Source of the DNA: Muribaculaceae bacterium
GTDB taxonomy: Bacteria; Bacteroidota; Bacteroidia; Bacteroidales; Muribaculaceae
Direction: 5' to 3'
Assembly (NCBI GenBank): GCA_029051445.1
Contig: JAIDKP010000042.1
Span: 1 to 8,572, forward strand
Length of the DNA stretch: 8,572 bases
Notes under the pieces: model-generated
What the model was told of the DNA's origin: nothing
Seen by the model: the letters and a program-made list of their open reading frames with translations, nothing else
Databases searched by the model: none
In this document: positions 1 through 6,996 of the stretch, piece by piece
How the letters are laid out: each line of letters starts with the position of its first letter
Numbering within the stretch: the stretch's first letter is position 1
Program-made: the position numbers and the translations under genes

Positions 1-165
1 CTTGTGGGCATGGATCGCAAGGTGCCAAAGCTCCGTCAGGCCGCCCGCTGCACCGACTGCAAGGAGTGCAACAAGCATTGTCCGCAGTCGATCGATATCC
101 CGGCCGAACTTATGCGCATCGACAGATATGCCGAGGCGTTGCGTAGGGGCGAGGTCTCCATTTAG
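1..165 (+). CDS. Aldo/keto reductase family oxidoreductase with C-terminal 4Fe-4S motif (3' part only)
   Basis: Frame 1 is open from the window edge to a TAG at 163-165 and gives the last 54 residues of a protein whose start lies outside the window. Residues 17-28 of the visible part read CTDCKECNKHCP, a CxxCxxCxxxCP motif that ligates a [4Fe-4S] cluster. It is followed by IDIPAELMRIDRYAEALRRG, a helical tail. This arrangement is typical of the C-terminal ferredoxin-like domain found on a subset of aldo/keto reductases in anaerobes, where the cluster is thought to feed electrons to an NAD(P)-dependent barrel. The barrel itself is not visible, so the family call rests on the tail alone and another ferredoxin-domain oxidoreductase is possible. 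The DEAD-box helicase starts 32 nt downstream on the same strand with no terminator between, so co-transcription is likely. Confidence 0.75.
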   Translation, partial: LVGMDRKVPKLRQAARCTDCKECNKHCPQSIDIPAELMRIDRYAEALRRGEVSI

Positions 166-197
166 TCGGGAGATAACAGGAATACAAACAACAGATC

Positions 198-1592
198 ATG
201 CGATTTGAAGATCTTGATTTCAGCGACGAGGTGCTTGATGCCCTCGATGCGATGAATTTCGGAGAATGCACTCCTGTGCAGGAAAAGGCTATTCCGGAAA
301 TTCTTGACGGAAATGACCTTATTGCGGTCGCGCAGACCGGCACCGGCAAGACGGCTGCTTTTCTCCTTCCCGTCATACAGCGTATGCAGGATGACGGCAC
401 AGCCGGCAATCCCGGCATAAAATGCCTTGTACTCACTCCGACGCGCGAGCTGGCCATGCAGATCGACCACCAGCTTGAAGGCTTCTCCTACTATCTCGAT
501 GTCAGTAATATAGCCATATATGGCAGCACCGACGGCCCGGCCTATGCACGTCAGCAGCGCGGCCTGAAAGAGGGAGCCGACATCGTAGTTGCTACTCCCG
601 GGCGCCTCATGGCTCACATAAACATGGGCTACGTCGATTTCTCGAAACTCGGCTATCTGATACTTGACGAGGCCGACCGAATGCTCGATATGGGTTTTTA
701 TGACGATATCATGCATATCGCATCGCGTCTTCCTTCCGAGCGTCAGACGCTGCTTTTCTCGGCTACTATGCCTGAGCGTATTGTGAAACTTGCGGGATCC
801 ATACTGCATAACCCCGTTCAGGTGAAGATCGCAGTGTCGCGTCCGGCCGACAAGATAGACCAGCGTGCCATATTCTGTGGCGTGGGAGAGAAACCGGCCA
901 TGCTTGAAAGCCTCCTCGGGGAGGAGGGCGGACGTAAGCGCGTGATCGTGTTTGTGGGGTCGAAACTCGGCGTGAAGGATCTGCGCAAGATATTGACAAA
1001 AGCCGGATTCAAAGCCGGCGAGATGCACAGCGATCTTGAGCAGAGCCGACGTGAGGAGGTGATACGCGCGTTTAAGGCCGGACATACCGACATACTCGTC
1101 GCAACCGACATAATGGCGCGTGGAATCGATATCGACGACATCTCGATGGTGGTGAACTATGATGTTCCTGCCGAACCGGAGGATTATGTACACCGCATCG
1201 GCCGAACGGCACGTGCCGGAGAGGAAGGTATAGCAGTAACCTTTGTGAGTGAGCGCGACCGTCGCCGCTTTGCCCGTATAGAGAAGTTTCTTGGCAAGCG
1301 CCTGACGCGTGTGGGCGGTGCCGACGGCAAGAGTGCCGCGCCTGCGACAGAGCGGCAGCAGCCGAAGGATAAGACACCGGGCAGCAATCGCCGTAAGCCG
1401 ATCTCACGTGGTCTCAGACCCTCGCCTCGTCCTGCTGCCAAAACGAAAGTCGAGGCCGTGCCCGCAGTAGAGGTGCCGGCATCCGCTAAGCCGCAGGCCG
1501 CTTCCGAGCCCGAAGCATCTGCAAAAAAGAAGCGTCGCCCCTTCTGGAAGCGCCGTCGCAAGCCCTCGCCCGAAACTGGAACATTGGCGTAG
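198..1592 (+). CDS. DEAD-box ATP-dependent RNA helicase (RhlE/CsdA-like)
   Basis: A 464-residue cytoplasmic superfamily 2 helicase that unwinds or remodels RNA duplexes using ATP, with likely roles in ribosome assembly or RNA decay. All core motifs are present: Q motif around CTPVQ (Gln28), motif I AQTGTGKT (45-52), Ia PTRELA (81-86), Ib TPGR (133-136), II DEAD (157-160), III SAT (188-190), V around ARGID (307-311) and VI HRIGRTAR (332-339). The two RecA-like domains end near residue 370. The remaining ~95 residues are a low-complexity tail rich in Pro, Ala, Lys and Arg, ending in KKKRRPFWKRRRK; such basic tails usually tether RNA. The ATG at 198 puts the Q motif at the normal distance from the N-terminus. 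The gene converges on the lipoprotein at 1715-2317. The subfamily (RhlE, CsdA or SrmB type) cannot be settled by eye. Confidence 0.96.
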   Translation: MRFEDLDFSDEVLDALDAMNFGECTPVQEKAIPEILDGNDLIAVAQTGTGKTAAFLLPVIQRMQDDGTAGNPGIKCLVLTPTRELAMQIDHQLEGFSYYLDVSNIAIYGSTDGPAYARQQRGLKEGADIVVATPGRLMAHINMGYVDFSKLGYLILDEADRMLDMGFYDDIMHIASRLPSERQTLLFSATMPERIVKLAGSILHNPVQVKIAVSRPADKIDQRAIFCGVGEKPAMLESLLGEEGGRKRVIVFVGSKLGVKDLRKILTKAGFKAGEMHSDLEQSRREEVIRAFKAGHTDILVATDIMARGIDIDDISMVVNYDVPAEPEDYVHRIGRTARAGEEGIAVTFVSERDRRRFARIEKFLGKRLTRVGGADGKSAAPATERQQPKDKTPGSNRRKPISRGLRPSPRPAAKTKVEAVPAVEVPASAKPQAASEPEASAKKKRRPFWKRRRKPSPETGTLA

Positions 1593-1659
1593 GTGAGTGC
1601 GACAGTATGCTCAAGGCCTTTTTACATAGCATCTTATAATTAACGAGCCTAATAAAAAC

Positions 1660-1691
1660 ATGAGCGAGACCACGGTTGCGGCCTCGCTCAT
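1660..1691. terminator. Shared bidirectional hairpin terminator between convergent genes
   Basis: ATGAGCGAG (1660-1668) pairs perfectly with CTCGCTCAT (1683-1691), and a further CC/GG pair lies inside. On the - strand the inner mismatches become G-U pairs, so the stem is longer as RNA from that strand. The - strand hairpin is followed by a T-rich run (TTTTTATT) and the + strand one by ATTTTATTAT. It lies 67 nt past the helicase stop and 23 nt past the lipoprotein stop, the expected place for a shared terminator. Confidence 0.85.
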
Positions 1692-1714
1692 ATTTTATTA
1701 TCGTCTGTGCTTTT

Positions 1715-2317
1715 TTACTTCACGATGTTGTAGCGTGAGTTCAAGCCTTCGATGACTTCTTTGGTGATTTCAAGCGCGGGGTTGAAGTAAACACCTGCAG
1801 CCTTGAAGAGGATGGCATCGTAGTGGTGTCCCTTGTTGTAATCGTTGATGAAACTCTGGATTGAGTCATTAAGCTGCTGGTTCTGCGCCATGAGATCCTG
1901 TTCGGCCTTACGCTGTTGTGCTGCGATTGCATTCTGGGCATCGGCGTTCATTTTGTTCAACTTCTGTACGTCGGCATTGTAGCTTGCTTCGGTAAGATAT
2001 CCGTTGCTGCGTGCTTTGTCCTCGATGCTCTGGCCGAACTTCTGAATCTTGTTGGCCTCGGTGCGCTGTGCCTGCTCGAGATCGCTGTAGGTGCGTATTG
2101 TAAACTCCTGCACATCCTTGGCGAGATGGTAATACTCCATGATTGTGTCAAGGTCGATGTAGCGTATGTTGGTGGAGGAGGCAAATGAGTCACCGGAGTC
2201 AGCAGTCGTTGTAGATGGTGTTGTCTCAGGTGCAGCTGTTGTCTTTGCGCTGTCGGAGCATGATGCGACCGCGCAAAGCATTAAAAGGCCGGCGGCGCCG
2301 AGTGCTGTTTTCTTCAT
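1715..2317 (-). CDS. OmpH/Skp-like lipoprotein
   Basis: A 200-residue envelope protein. The N-terminus MKKTALGAAGLLMLCAVASC is a lipoprotein signal peptide, with Cys20 as the predicted lipidated residue after VAS. A Ser/Thr/Ala-rich linker follows (about 21-48). Then NIRYIDLDTIMEYYHLAKDV (50-69) resembles the start of the Skp/OmpH fold, where a short strand leads into long helices. Residues 70-165 are Gln, Ala and Lys rich and look like a helical hairpin or coiled coil. The tail ends in a conserved-looking stretch around GVYFNPALEITKEVI. Skp-type proteins are periplasmic holdase chaperones for outer membrane proteins; a lipid-anchored version would act at a membrane surface. That role is inferred from family resemblance. 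The gene lies 29 nt downstream of a small membrane protein gene on the same strand. Confidence 0.85.
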   Translation of the reverse strand: MKKTALGAAGLLMLCAVASCSDSAKTTAAPETTPSTTTADSGDSFASSTNIRYIDLDTIMEYYHLAKDVQEFTIRTYSDLEQAQRTEANKIQKFGQSIEDKARSNGYLTEASYNADVQKLNKMNADAQNAIAAQQRKAEQDLMAQNQQLNDSIQSFINDYNKGHHYDAILFKAAGVYFNPALEITKEVIEGLNSRYNIVK

Positions 2318-2346
2318 GTACTATGTTCAGTGGTTGATTTGTTATT

Positions 2347-2496
2347 CTATGTGATATTGTGTTGATTGCGACGCTCCGTGGCGTGATGGCCGCGGTGATG
2401 CGATGGAAATTTTCCGTCTTTCACAAATAGCACTTTCACGCCGAGCATCAACAGGGCGAAAAGGAGCAGAATGATTGTGAAAAGCAGAGTTTTCAT
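2347..2496 (-). CDS. Small single-pass membrane protein (49 aa) with KDGKFPSHH motif
   Basis: Reading the - strand from the ATG at 2496-2494 gives 49 residues ending at TAG (2349-2347). Residues 1-24 (MKTLLFTIILLLFALLMLGV and following) form one hydrophobic transmembrane helix. Next comes VKDGKFPSHHRGHHA and a short basic, His-rich tail. Short proteins with a single helix followed by KxGKFPxxH are widespread and usually unnamed in Bacteroidota, which supports this as a real gene; the usual tail after that motif (GxNKALRxxGI-like) is diverged here. A TATATTTG promoter element lies 24-32 nt before the start, and the OmpH-like lipoprotein gene begins 29 nt after the stop, so the two are probably one transcript. 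Function is unknown. The longer open frame covering this stretch (2342-2542) looks like a shadow, with no membrane segment or motif. Confidence 0.75.
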   Translation of the reverse strand: MKTLLFTIILLLFALLMLGVKVLFVKDGKFPSHHRGHHATERRNQHNIT

Positions 2497-2520
2497 GGCA
2501 GTGCGCCGATTTTTGTGTTG

Positions 2521-2528
2521 CAAATATA
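2521..2528 (-). promoter_or_regulatory. Bacteroidota-type -7 promoter element (TATATTTG)
   Basis: CAAATATA on the + strand reads TATATTTG on the - strand, an exact match to the TAnnTTTG -7 consensus of Bacteroidota. It ends 24 nt before the start codon of the 49-residue membrane protein, implying a short leader. No convincing TTTG -33 box is visible at the expected distance. It probably drives the small protein and the OmpH-like lipoprotein together. Confidence 0.6.
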
Positions 2529-2546
2529 AGAAAGATGCGCATAATT

Positions 2547-2579
2547 TTTGCAGTGATGACTTTTTATTTTGTAACTTAG
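2547..2579 (+). promoter_or_regulatory. Possible pepD promoter (TTTG / TAACTTAG)
   Basis: TTTG at 2547-2550 and TAACTTAG at 2572-2579 lie 21 nt apart. The first matches the Bacteroidota -33 box; the second differs from TAnnTTTG at one position. It faces pepD with a predicted leader of roughly 80 nt, and it sits only about 20 nt from the divergent promoter element at 2521-2528, so the two may share control. The match is weak, and the rest of the 173-nt divergent region (2497-2669) is A/T-rich with nothing else I can name. Confidence 0.35.
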
Positions 2580-2669
2580 TGAGCGTGAACGCAGGGGTTT
2601 TAACTTAATATAACACTGCGGTAATAAAATTAACCGGAAACAAAGAAATAACATAAATCATATCCCGCC

Positions 2670-4130
2670 ATGGAAGTAAAAGACCTTCAGCCGCAGGCAG
2701 TCTTCAAGATCTTCGATGAGATCACAAAGGTGCCTCGTCCCTCTAAGAAAGAGGAAAAAATACGCCAGTATCTTGTTGATTTTGCCAAGACGCATAGTCT
2801 TGATTATAAGGTTGATGAGATTGGTAATGTCGTTATAACCAAGCCTGCTACTCCGGGACATGAGGATGCGCCTACAGTGATCATGCAGGGGCACATGGAC
2901 ATGGTGTGCGAAAGCAACGACAAGGGATTTGACTTTGAAAACACCCCGATCAAGACAATTGTCGACGGAGACTGGGTGAAAGCCGATGGAACGACTCTCG
3001 GTGCCGACAACGGTATAGGAGTGGCTGCATCGCTTGCCGCTGTGATCGATCCCGATCTTGTACACGGCCCGCTCGAGGTGCTTGTGACGGTCGATGAGGA
3101 GACGGGCATGACCGGTGCTTTCAATCTTGGAAAAGACATGATAGCCGGTAAGATTCTTCTCAATCTCGACTCGGAGGACGATGCCGAGATCTTTGTCGGC
3201 TGTGCAGGTGGCATAGACACAGTATGCACTTTCAACTACAACCGCTCTGTCGCACCTGCCGACTACCATTATTTCAAGATGGAGGTTTCGGGAGGTCTTG
3301 GCGGTCATTCTGGCGGTGATATCCATCTCGGCCATGCTAATGCCAATAAGGTGCTTGCACGCTTCCTCTGGAATCTTGGCAAGATGCATGAGGTGGCCCT
3401 CGCAGAGATCGACGGCGGAAACCTGCGCAACGCAATACCGCGTGCGGCTCACGCTGTGTTCGGCGTGCACACCTCGCGCAAAGAGGATGTGCGCATTGCA
3501 TTCAACAATTATGTCGCCGACATTGAAAACGAGTACAAGGGGCTGGAGACGACGCTCAAACTTGAACTTGCTTCGGTTGACGCGCCGGAATTCTGCGTTG
3601 ACTCGACGACTTCAGGCAACGTCATAAGCGCTATTTATTCGGCACCCCACGGAGTTGTATCGATGAGCCGTGATCTCGAAGGACTTGTCGAAACATCTAC
3701 AAACCTTGCTTCTGTGAAGATGCGTCCCGACAACCAGATTGTGGTGACGACCTCGCAGCGCAGCTCGGTTGAATCCCGCAAATATGACATAGCAAATCAG
3801 GTCGAGGCTCACTTCAAGCTCGCCGGAGCTGTTGTCGAGCATGGCGAGGGATATCCCGGATGGCAGCCCAATCTTGAGTCGCCAATCATGAAGATCACCT
3901 CCGATGCCTATGAGGAGCTCTTTGATGTAAAGCCGGCAATCAAGGCTATACATGCCGGACTTGAGTGCGGTCTGTTCAAGAGCGTGATGCCTGAGCTCGA
4001 CATGGTGTCGTTCGGTCCGACTCTGCGCGGTGTGCATTCTCCGAGCGAACGCATGTACATTCCGGCTGTCGACCGCTTCTGGAAGCATCTGCGCCGCGTG
4101 CTTGAGAAAGTCGCCGATGTGAAGAAATAA
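2670..4130 (+). CDS. pepD: Aminoacyl-histidine dipeptidase (M20C family, PepD)
   Basis: A 486-residue cytoplasmic zinc dipeptidase that cleaves Xaa-His dipeptides such as carnosine and other unspecific dipeptides, the last step of peptide use. Length matches the family. Metal and catalytic positions are all visible: QGHMDMV with His75 and Asp77, LGADNGIG with Asp113, DEETG with Glu143 (general base) and Glu144, LNLDSED with Asp167, and GVHSPSE with His456. These agree in order and spacing with the residues known for bacterial PepD. GGLGGHSGGDIH (208-219) belongs to the lid/dimerisation domain inserted in the middle, and HAGLECG (428-434) is another family signature. The ATG at 2670 directly starts the usual N-terminus before a VPRPSKKEEKI stretch. 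No signal peptide is present. The lipoprotein gene follows after 38 nt with no terminator, suggesting one transcript. Confidence 0.96.
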   Translation: MEVKDLQPQAVFKIFDEITKVPRPSKKEEKIRQYLVDFAKTHSLDYKVDEIGNVVITKPATPGHEDAPTVIMQGHMDMVCESNDKGFDFENTPIKTIVDGDWVKADGTTLGADNGIGVAASLAAVIDPDLVHGPLEVLVTVDEETGMTGAFNLGKDMIAGKILLNLDSEDDAEIFVGCAGGIDTVCTFNYNRSVAPADYHYFKMEVSGGLGGHSGGDIHLGHANANKVLARFLWNLGKMHEVALAEIDGGNLRNAIPRAAHAVFGVHTSRKEDVRIAFNNYVADIENEYKGLETTLKLELASVDAPEFCVDSTTSGNVISAIYSAPHGVVSMSRDLEGLVETSTNLASVKMRPDNQIVVTTSQRSSVESRKYDIANQVEAHFKLAGAVVEHGEGYPGWQPNLESPIMKITSDAYEELFDVKPAIKAIHAGLECGLFKSVMPELDMVSFGPTLRGVHSPSERMYIPAVDRFWKHLRRVLEKVADVKK

Positions 4131-4168
4131 ATTAACTAACATCCTTATATAAGGGAATCATTCATCCA

Positions 4169-5857
4169 ATGTTTAAAAATCGCATTACTCTGCCCGTTGT
4201 TGCAATCGCAACTCTTATGGCCGCAACAGGTTGTAGCAAGAAACTCGGACAGTTCAGCGCCGACTACTTCTCGGTGAATCCAAATCCGCTCGAACTGGTC
4301 GGACAGAAAGTCCCCGGTACTGTCACAGCCAATATCCCGGCTAAGTTCTTCGTTAAGAATGCTCAGGTGACAGTGACCCCCTATCTTGTCTATAACGGAG
4401 AGGAGTCGTCGTCACAGCCCTATTCGTTCCAGGGCGAGAAGGTGCGCGGCAACAGCCCCGTCATCTATTACGACCGTGGCGGCACAGTCACGATTCCGGT
4501 CAACTTCTCGTGGAAACCTGCTATGGCTCAGAGCGAGCTTGAGCTTGCTTTCACTGTAAACCAGGGATCCAAGCAGTATGTGCTTCCGAGAGTCAAGATT
4601 GCAAACGGAGTTGTCGCTACCGCAGCTTTCGCATCGGCTGAAGATGCCGCTGCCGCTCTTGCCGCCGACAAATTCCAGCGCATCATCAAGGAGAAATATG
4701 CTGCTGATATCAAGTTCCTCGTCAACCAGGCTAATATCCGTAACAGCGAGCTTTCTAAGGGCGATATCAAGCGTCTTCATGAAAACATCGCCGCAGCAAA
4801 CGCTGCAGCCAATCAGGAGATCGAGGAGATCAACATCTCGTCTTATGCTTCGCCCGAGGGTGGCATCGACCTGAACACACGTCTTGCCCAGAACCGTGAG
4901 AAGAACACTTCGGCTTACCTCAACAAAGAGCTGAAAAAGAACAATATCTCGTTCGGCGAACTCACAGCGCAGTTCACCCCCGAAGACTGGGAAGGATTCC
5001 AGAAACTCGTTGCGGCAAGCAATATCCAGGACAAGGATCTTATCCTGAGTGTGCTCTCGATGTACAAGGATCCCGAGCAGCGTGAGCGTGAGATCCGCAA
5101 TCTCTCGTCGGTATTCGACAAGCTCGCCGAGGACATCCTCCCGCAGCTCCGCTACTCGCGCATCACAGCCACAATCAACACCATCGGCAAGAGTGACGAG
5201 GAGATTCAGCAGGTATTTGCCACCAACCCGCGCTCGCTCACTATCGATGAGCTTCTCTACTGCGCCACACTCACCGACGATCCCGCGCAGAAGATCAAGA
5301 TCTATACCGAGGCTGCCGCTATCTATCCCGACGACTACCGTGCTGTCAATGACCTCGGCATGGTGCAGTGGAACACCGGCAACACCAAGGCTGCAAGGGC
5401 TTCTTTCGCACAGGCAGCCCGCGTGAATCCGTCGGCTCCCGAGCCTCAGATGAACCTCGGTCTTATCTCGCTTGCCGAAGGTGACTATGCTGCAGCTACT
5501 CAGAAGTTTGGTGCAGCCGCCGGTGTAAGTGAGCTTGGCGAGGCAATGGGTACCGCATATCTCCTTCAGGGCGACAATGCTGCCGCTGTTCGTTCGTTCG
5601 GCAACACCAAGAGCAACAACGCCGCTCTTGCGCAGATCCTTACAAAGGACTATGCAAAAGCAAAGTCGACTCTCGGCGGAATCCTTGCCCCGGATGCAAC
5701 TACCTACTATCTTGCCGCAGTACTTGGCGCACGCACCAAGAACGACAACATGGTACAGAGCAACCTCCGTCAGGCTGTAAAGCTTGATCCTTCTCTGAAG
5801 GCTACAGCTGCAAAGGATCTTGAGTTTGCCAACTACAACCTCTCATCGATCCTCTGA
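4169..5857 (+). CDS. Lipoprotein with OmpA-like segment and C-terminal TPR-like repeats
   Basis: A 562-residue envelope protein. MFKNRITLPVVAIATLMAAT then GC gives a lipoprotein signal peptide with Cys22 as the lipid site. Residues ~30-150 look like a beta-rich domain (alternating strands such as AQVTVTPYLVYNG and GGTVTIPVNFSW). Residues ~178-340 resemble an OmpA-C-like fold: INISSYASPEGG (221-232) then LNTRLAQNREKNTSAYL (235-251), the strand-loop-helix that in OmpA contacts peptidoglycan. The usual TDxxG is replaced by ASPEGG, a form seen in Bacteroidota envelope proteins. Residues ~370-545 hold TPR-like helical repeats (for example YRAVNDLGMVQWNTGNTKAA and EPQMNLGLISLAEGDYAAA). This suggests an outer-membrane or periplasmic scaffold linking peptidoglycan or partner proteins; no enzyme motif is visible. 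The gene follows pepD by 38 nt and ends 19 nt before a strong hairpin. Exact function is unknown. Confidence 0.85.
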   Translation: MFKNRITLPVVAIATLMAATGCSKKLGQFSADYFSVNPNPLELVGQKVPGTVTANIPAKFFVKNAQVTVTPYLVYNGEESSSQPYSFQGEKVRGNSPVIYYDRGGTVTIPVNFSWKPAMAQSELELAFTVNQGSKQYVLPRVKIANGVVATAAFASAEDAAAALAADKFQRIIKEKYAADIKFLVNQANIRNSELSKGDIKRLHENIAAANAAANQEIEEINISSYASPEGGIDLNTRLAQNREKNTSAYLNKELKKNNISFGELTAQFTPEDWEGFQKLVAASNIQDKDLILSVLSMYKDPEQREREIRNLSSVFDKLAEDILPQLRYSRITATINTIGKSDEEIQQVFATNPRSLTIDELLYCATLTDDPAQKIKIYTEAAAIYPDDYRAVNDLGMVQWNTGNTKAARASFAQAARVNPSAPEPQMNLGLISLAEGDYAAATQKFGAAAGVSELGEAMGTAYLLQGDNAAAVRSFGNTKSNNAALAQILTKDYAKAKSTLGGILAPDATTYYLAAVLGARTKNDNMVQSNLRQAVKLDPSLKATAAKDLEFANYNLSSIL

Positions 5858-5876
5858 TAATAATTTAACGTAAACG

Positions 5877-5912
5877 CAGAGGAGGCATCTCGTCATGAGA
5901 TCGCCTCCTCTG
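5877..5912. terminator. Strong hairpin terminator between convergent genes
   Basis: CAGAGGAGGC (5877-5886) pairs perfectly with GCCTCCTCTG (5903-5912), and ATCTC/GAGAT inside extends the stem with one bulged C and a GTCAT loop. It starts 19 nt after the TPR lipoprotein stop and lies 23 nt beyond the stop of the convergent sugar transferase. The flanking T-runs are weak (TTGTGTTT on +, CGTTTACGTT on -), so termination strength depends mainly on the stem. Confidence 0.8.
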
Positions 5913-5935
5913 TTGTGTTTATATGCTGAAAAGGA

Positions 5936-6944
5936 TCAGTCGATAAGTGCCTCGGCCTTTCTTATCGCCTCTTTTAGAAACTGTCCCTGAGAGAGACGCA
6001 CCGCCATATCGGTTGCGTTGGCTTTCAGTCGGCTGTATTCTTCAGGTGTTATATCCGCAAGGCACTCTCCTAAGCGGTCAAGGGAGTCGATCACTATTCC
6101 TACGCCGTTGTCCTCGACAAACTGCACCATCGCTGACTCTTTCCATACAACGACAGGAAGTCCGGCCGATAGATAGAACGACAGCTTGTGCGGCGCAATG
6201 ATACGCAGATATTCGCCAAGCACTCCCGAACAGGTAGACACCGAATCGCCGTCCCATACAAGTCCGAAATCTGCTTCGATATTAGCAGCCAGTTCATCCG
6301 GTCTGAAACAGCCTTTGTATTCCACGCCCTGATTCAGAACTCTTTTGTCGATGCCAATACCGTATAGGTTTAATTTGTAACCGACAGGGATCAGTTTGTC
6401 GATGAATTCACTTTTGCCAAGATTACCGGCATAAGCAAGCCGTACCCCCCCTATTAAATTTGCTATTTATCAATGTGTTATCGAGGTAATCGAAAATGCG
6501 AAGCACCACAGTCGGCTTATTGATGCCGATACTTTGCAGCTTTTCACGCATTCGTTCTGTATGTACAATCAGCACATCGGCACTCTTCAGCAACGTCAGT
6601 TCCCTGCCTCCATGTGCCGATGTTCTCAAGCCGTTGATATCGTGTATAAGCAGAATGATGCGGTTGCCGCGCTGTCGGGCTATCTTCATAAAGCTGTCGA
6701 TCGGGCTGGGGTATTGTAAGAACACCATGCCGCCACGCGGCATTCTCATGCTGGCTTTGACCACCGACCATAGACGTCGCAGATAGGCTATCACACCGTT
6801 GTGATAATGCGAACGACCTGTCCCTATCAGATTATAGCCACAACACTCGGCGATCTGTTCCGCATCGATTTTCGCTTTTCCCGATGCCGTGAAACGGTCG
6901 CGATAGTTACGTGTAGTATAAACTTTTGTATGACACATGCTCAT
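5936..6944 (-). pseudogene. Gtf3/WbbI-like sugar transferase, frameshifted in a G7 tract
   Basis: Two - strand frames together make one glycosyltransferase. The first runs from ATG (6944) for 173 codons and hits TAA at 6425-6423 soon after the G-run; its tail RGGTACLCR is out of family. The second is open from just upstream of the run (a TAA lies 15 nt before it) to TGA at 5938-5936. Removing one G at 6445-6451 gives 335 residues with family motifs on both sides: LIHDINGLR (99-107), LIVHTERM (125-132), RIFDYL (149-154), then LAYAGNLGKSEFID (169-182), YKGCF and a C-terminal GT-B-like half with KLSFYLSAGLPVVVW. This resembles the Gtf3 / galactofuranosyltransferase-like family that adds a sugar to surface glycans or glycoproteins; donor and acceptor cannot be read. 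The gene lies 52 nt downstream of the sialidase on the same strand. Whether it is dead, phase-off or a sequencing error is undecided. Confidence 0.85.
6445..6451 (-). repeat. G7 homopolymer tract at the frameshift point
   Basis: Seven C on the + strand, so seven G on the coding strand of the sugar transferase, reading AAT AGG GGG GGT ACG in the upstream frame. Six G would read AAT AGG GGG GTA CGG and continue into the downstream half. It lies between codons for residues 164 and 168 of the restored protein, just before the YAGNLGKS motif. Confidence 0.9.
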
Positions 6945-6988
6945 GATTGTTTGTTGAAAAAGTCATAGAAAACACTTGTGGCATTCAT
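6941..6988 (-). CDS. Possible 15-residue leader ORF before the sugar transferase
   Basis: ATG at 6988-6986 opens a 15-codon frame (MNATSVFYDFFNKQS) whose TGA overlaps the transferase start in an ATGA arrangement (6944-6941). The frame is also open upstream into the sialidase gene, so it may be chance. If translated it could couple the downstream start to ribosomes coming from the sialidase message. No known motif and no clear ribosome binding site. Confidence 0.2.
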   Translation of the reverse strand: MNATSVFYDFFNKQS

Positions 6989-6996
6989 CACGACGG

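Noticed and set aside
162..1193. A 343-codon open frame on the - strand opposite the helicase gene.
   Set aside because: It lies antisense to an intact DEAD-box helicase with all motifs, has no recognisable domain, and is explained by the codon pattern of the real gene.
1593..1659. Weak ATGCT/AGCAT inverted repeat after the helicase stop.
   Set aside because: Five pairs with a long loop is not meaningful; the hairpin at 1660-1691 accounts for termination.
2658..3470. A 270-codon - strand frame opposite pepD.
   Set aside because: It is a shadow of the pepD coding frame; the Cys/His-rich translation has no family signature.
4143..4154. Perfect 12-bp palindrome CCTTATATAAGG between pepD and the TPR lipoprotein gene.
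   Set aside because: Short, A/T-centred and not matching a known operator or promoter box I can name; chance is likely in a 38-nt spacer.
6445..6451. Programmed ribosomal frameshifting at the G7 run.
   Set aside because: Restoring the frame needs a +1 shift, not the common -1 slip, and I see no stimulating stop codon or pseudoknot at the site; kept only as a remote option.
6423..6944. Reading the 173-codon upstream half as a complete short transferase.
   Set aside because: It ends in an atypical tail right after the G-run, and the missing C-terminal half lies in the next frame directly downstream.
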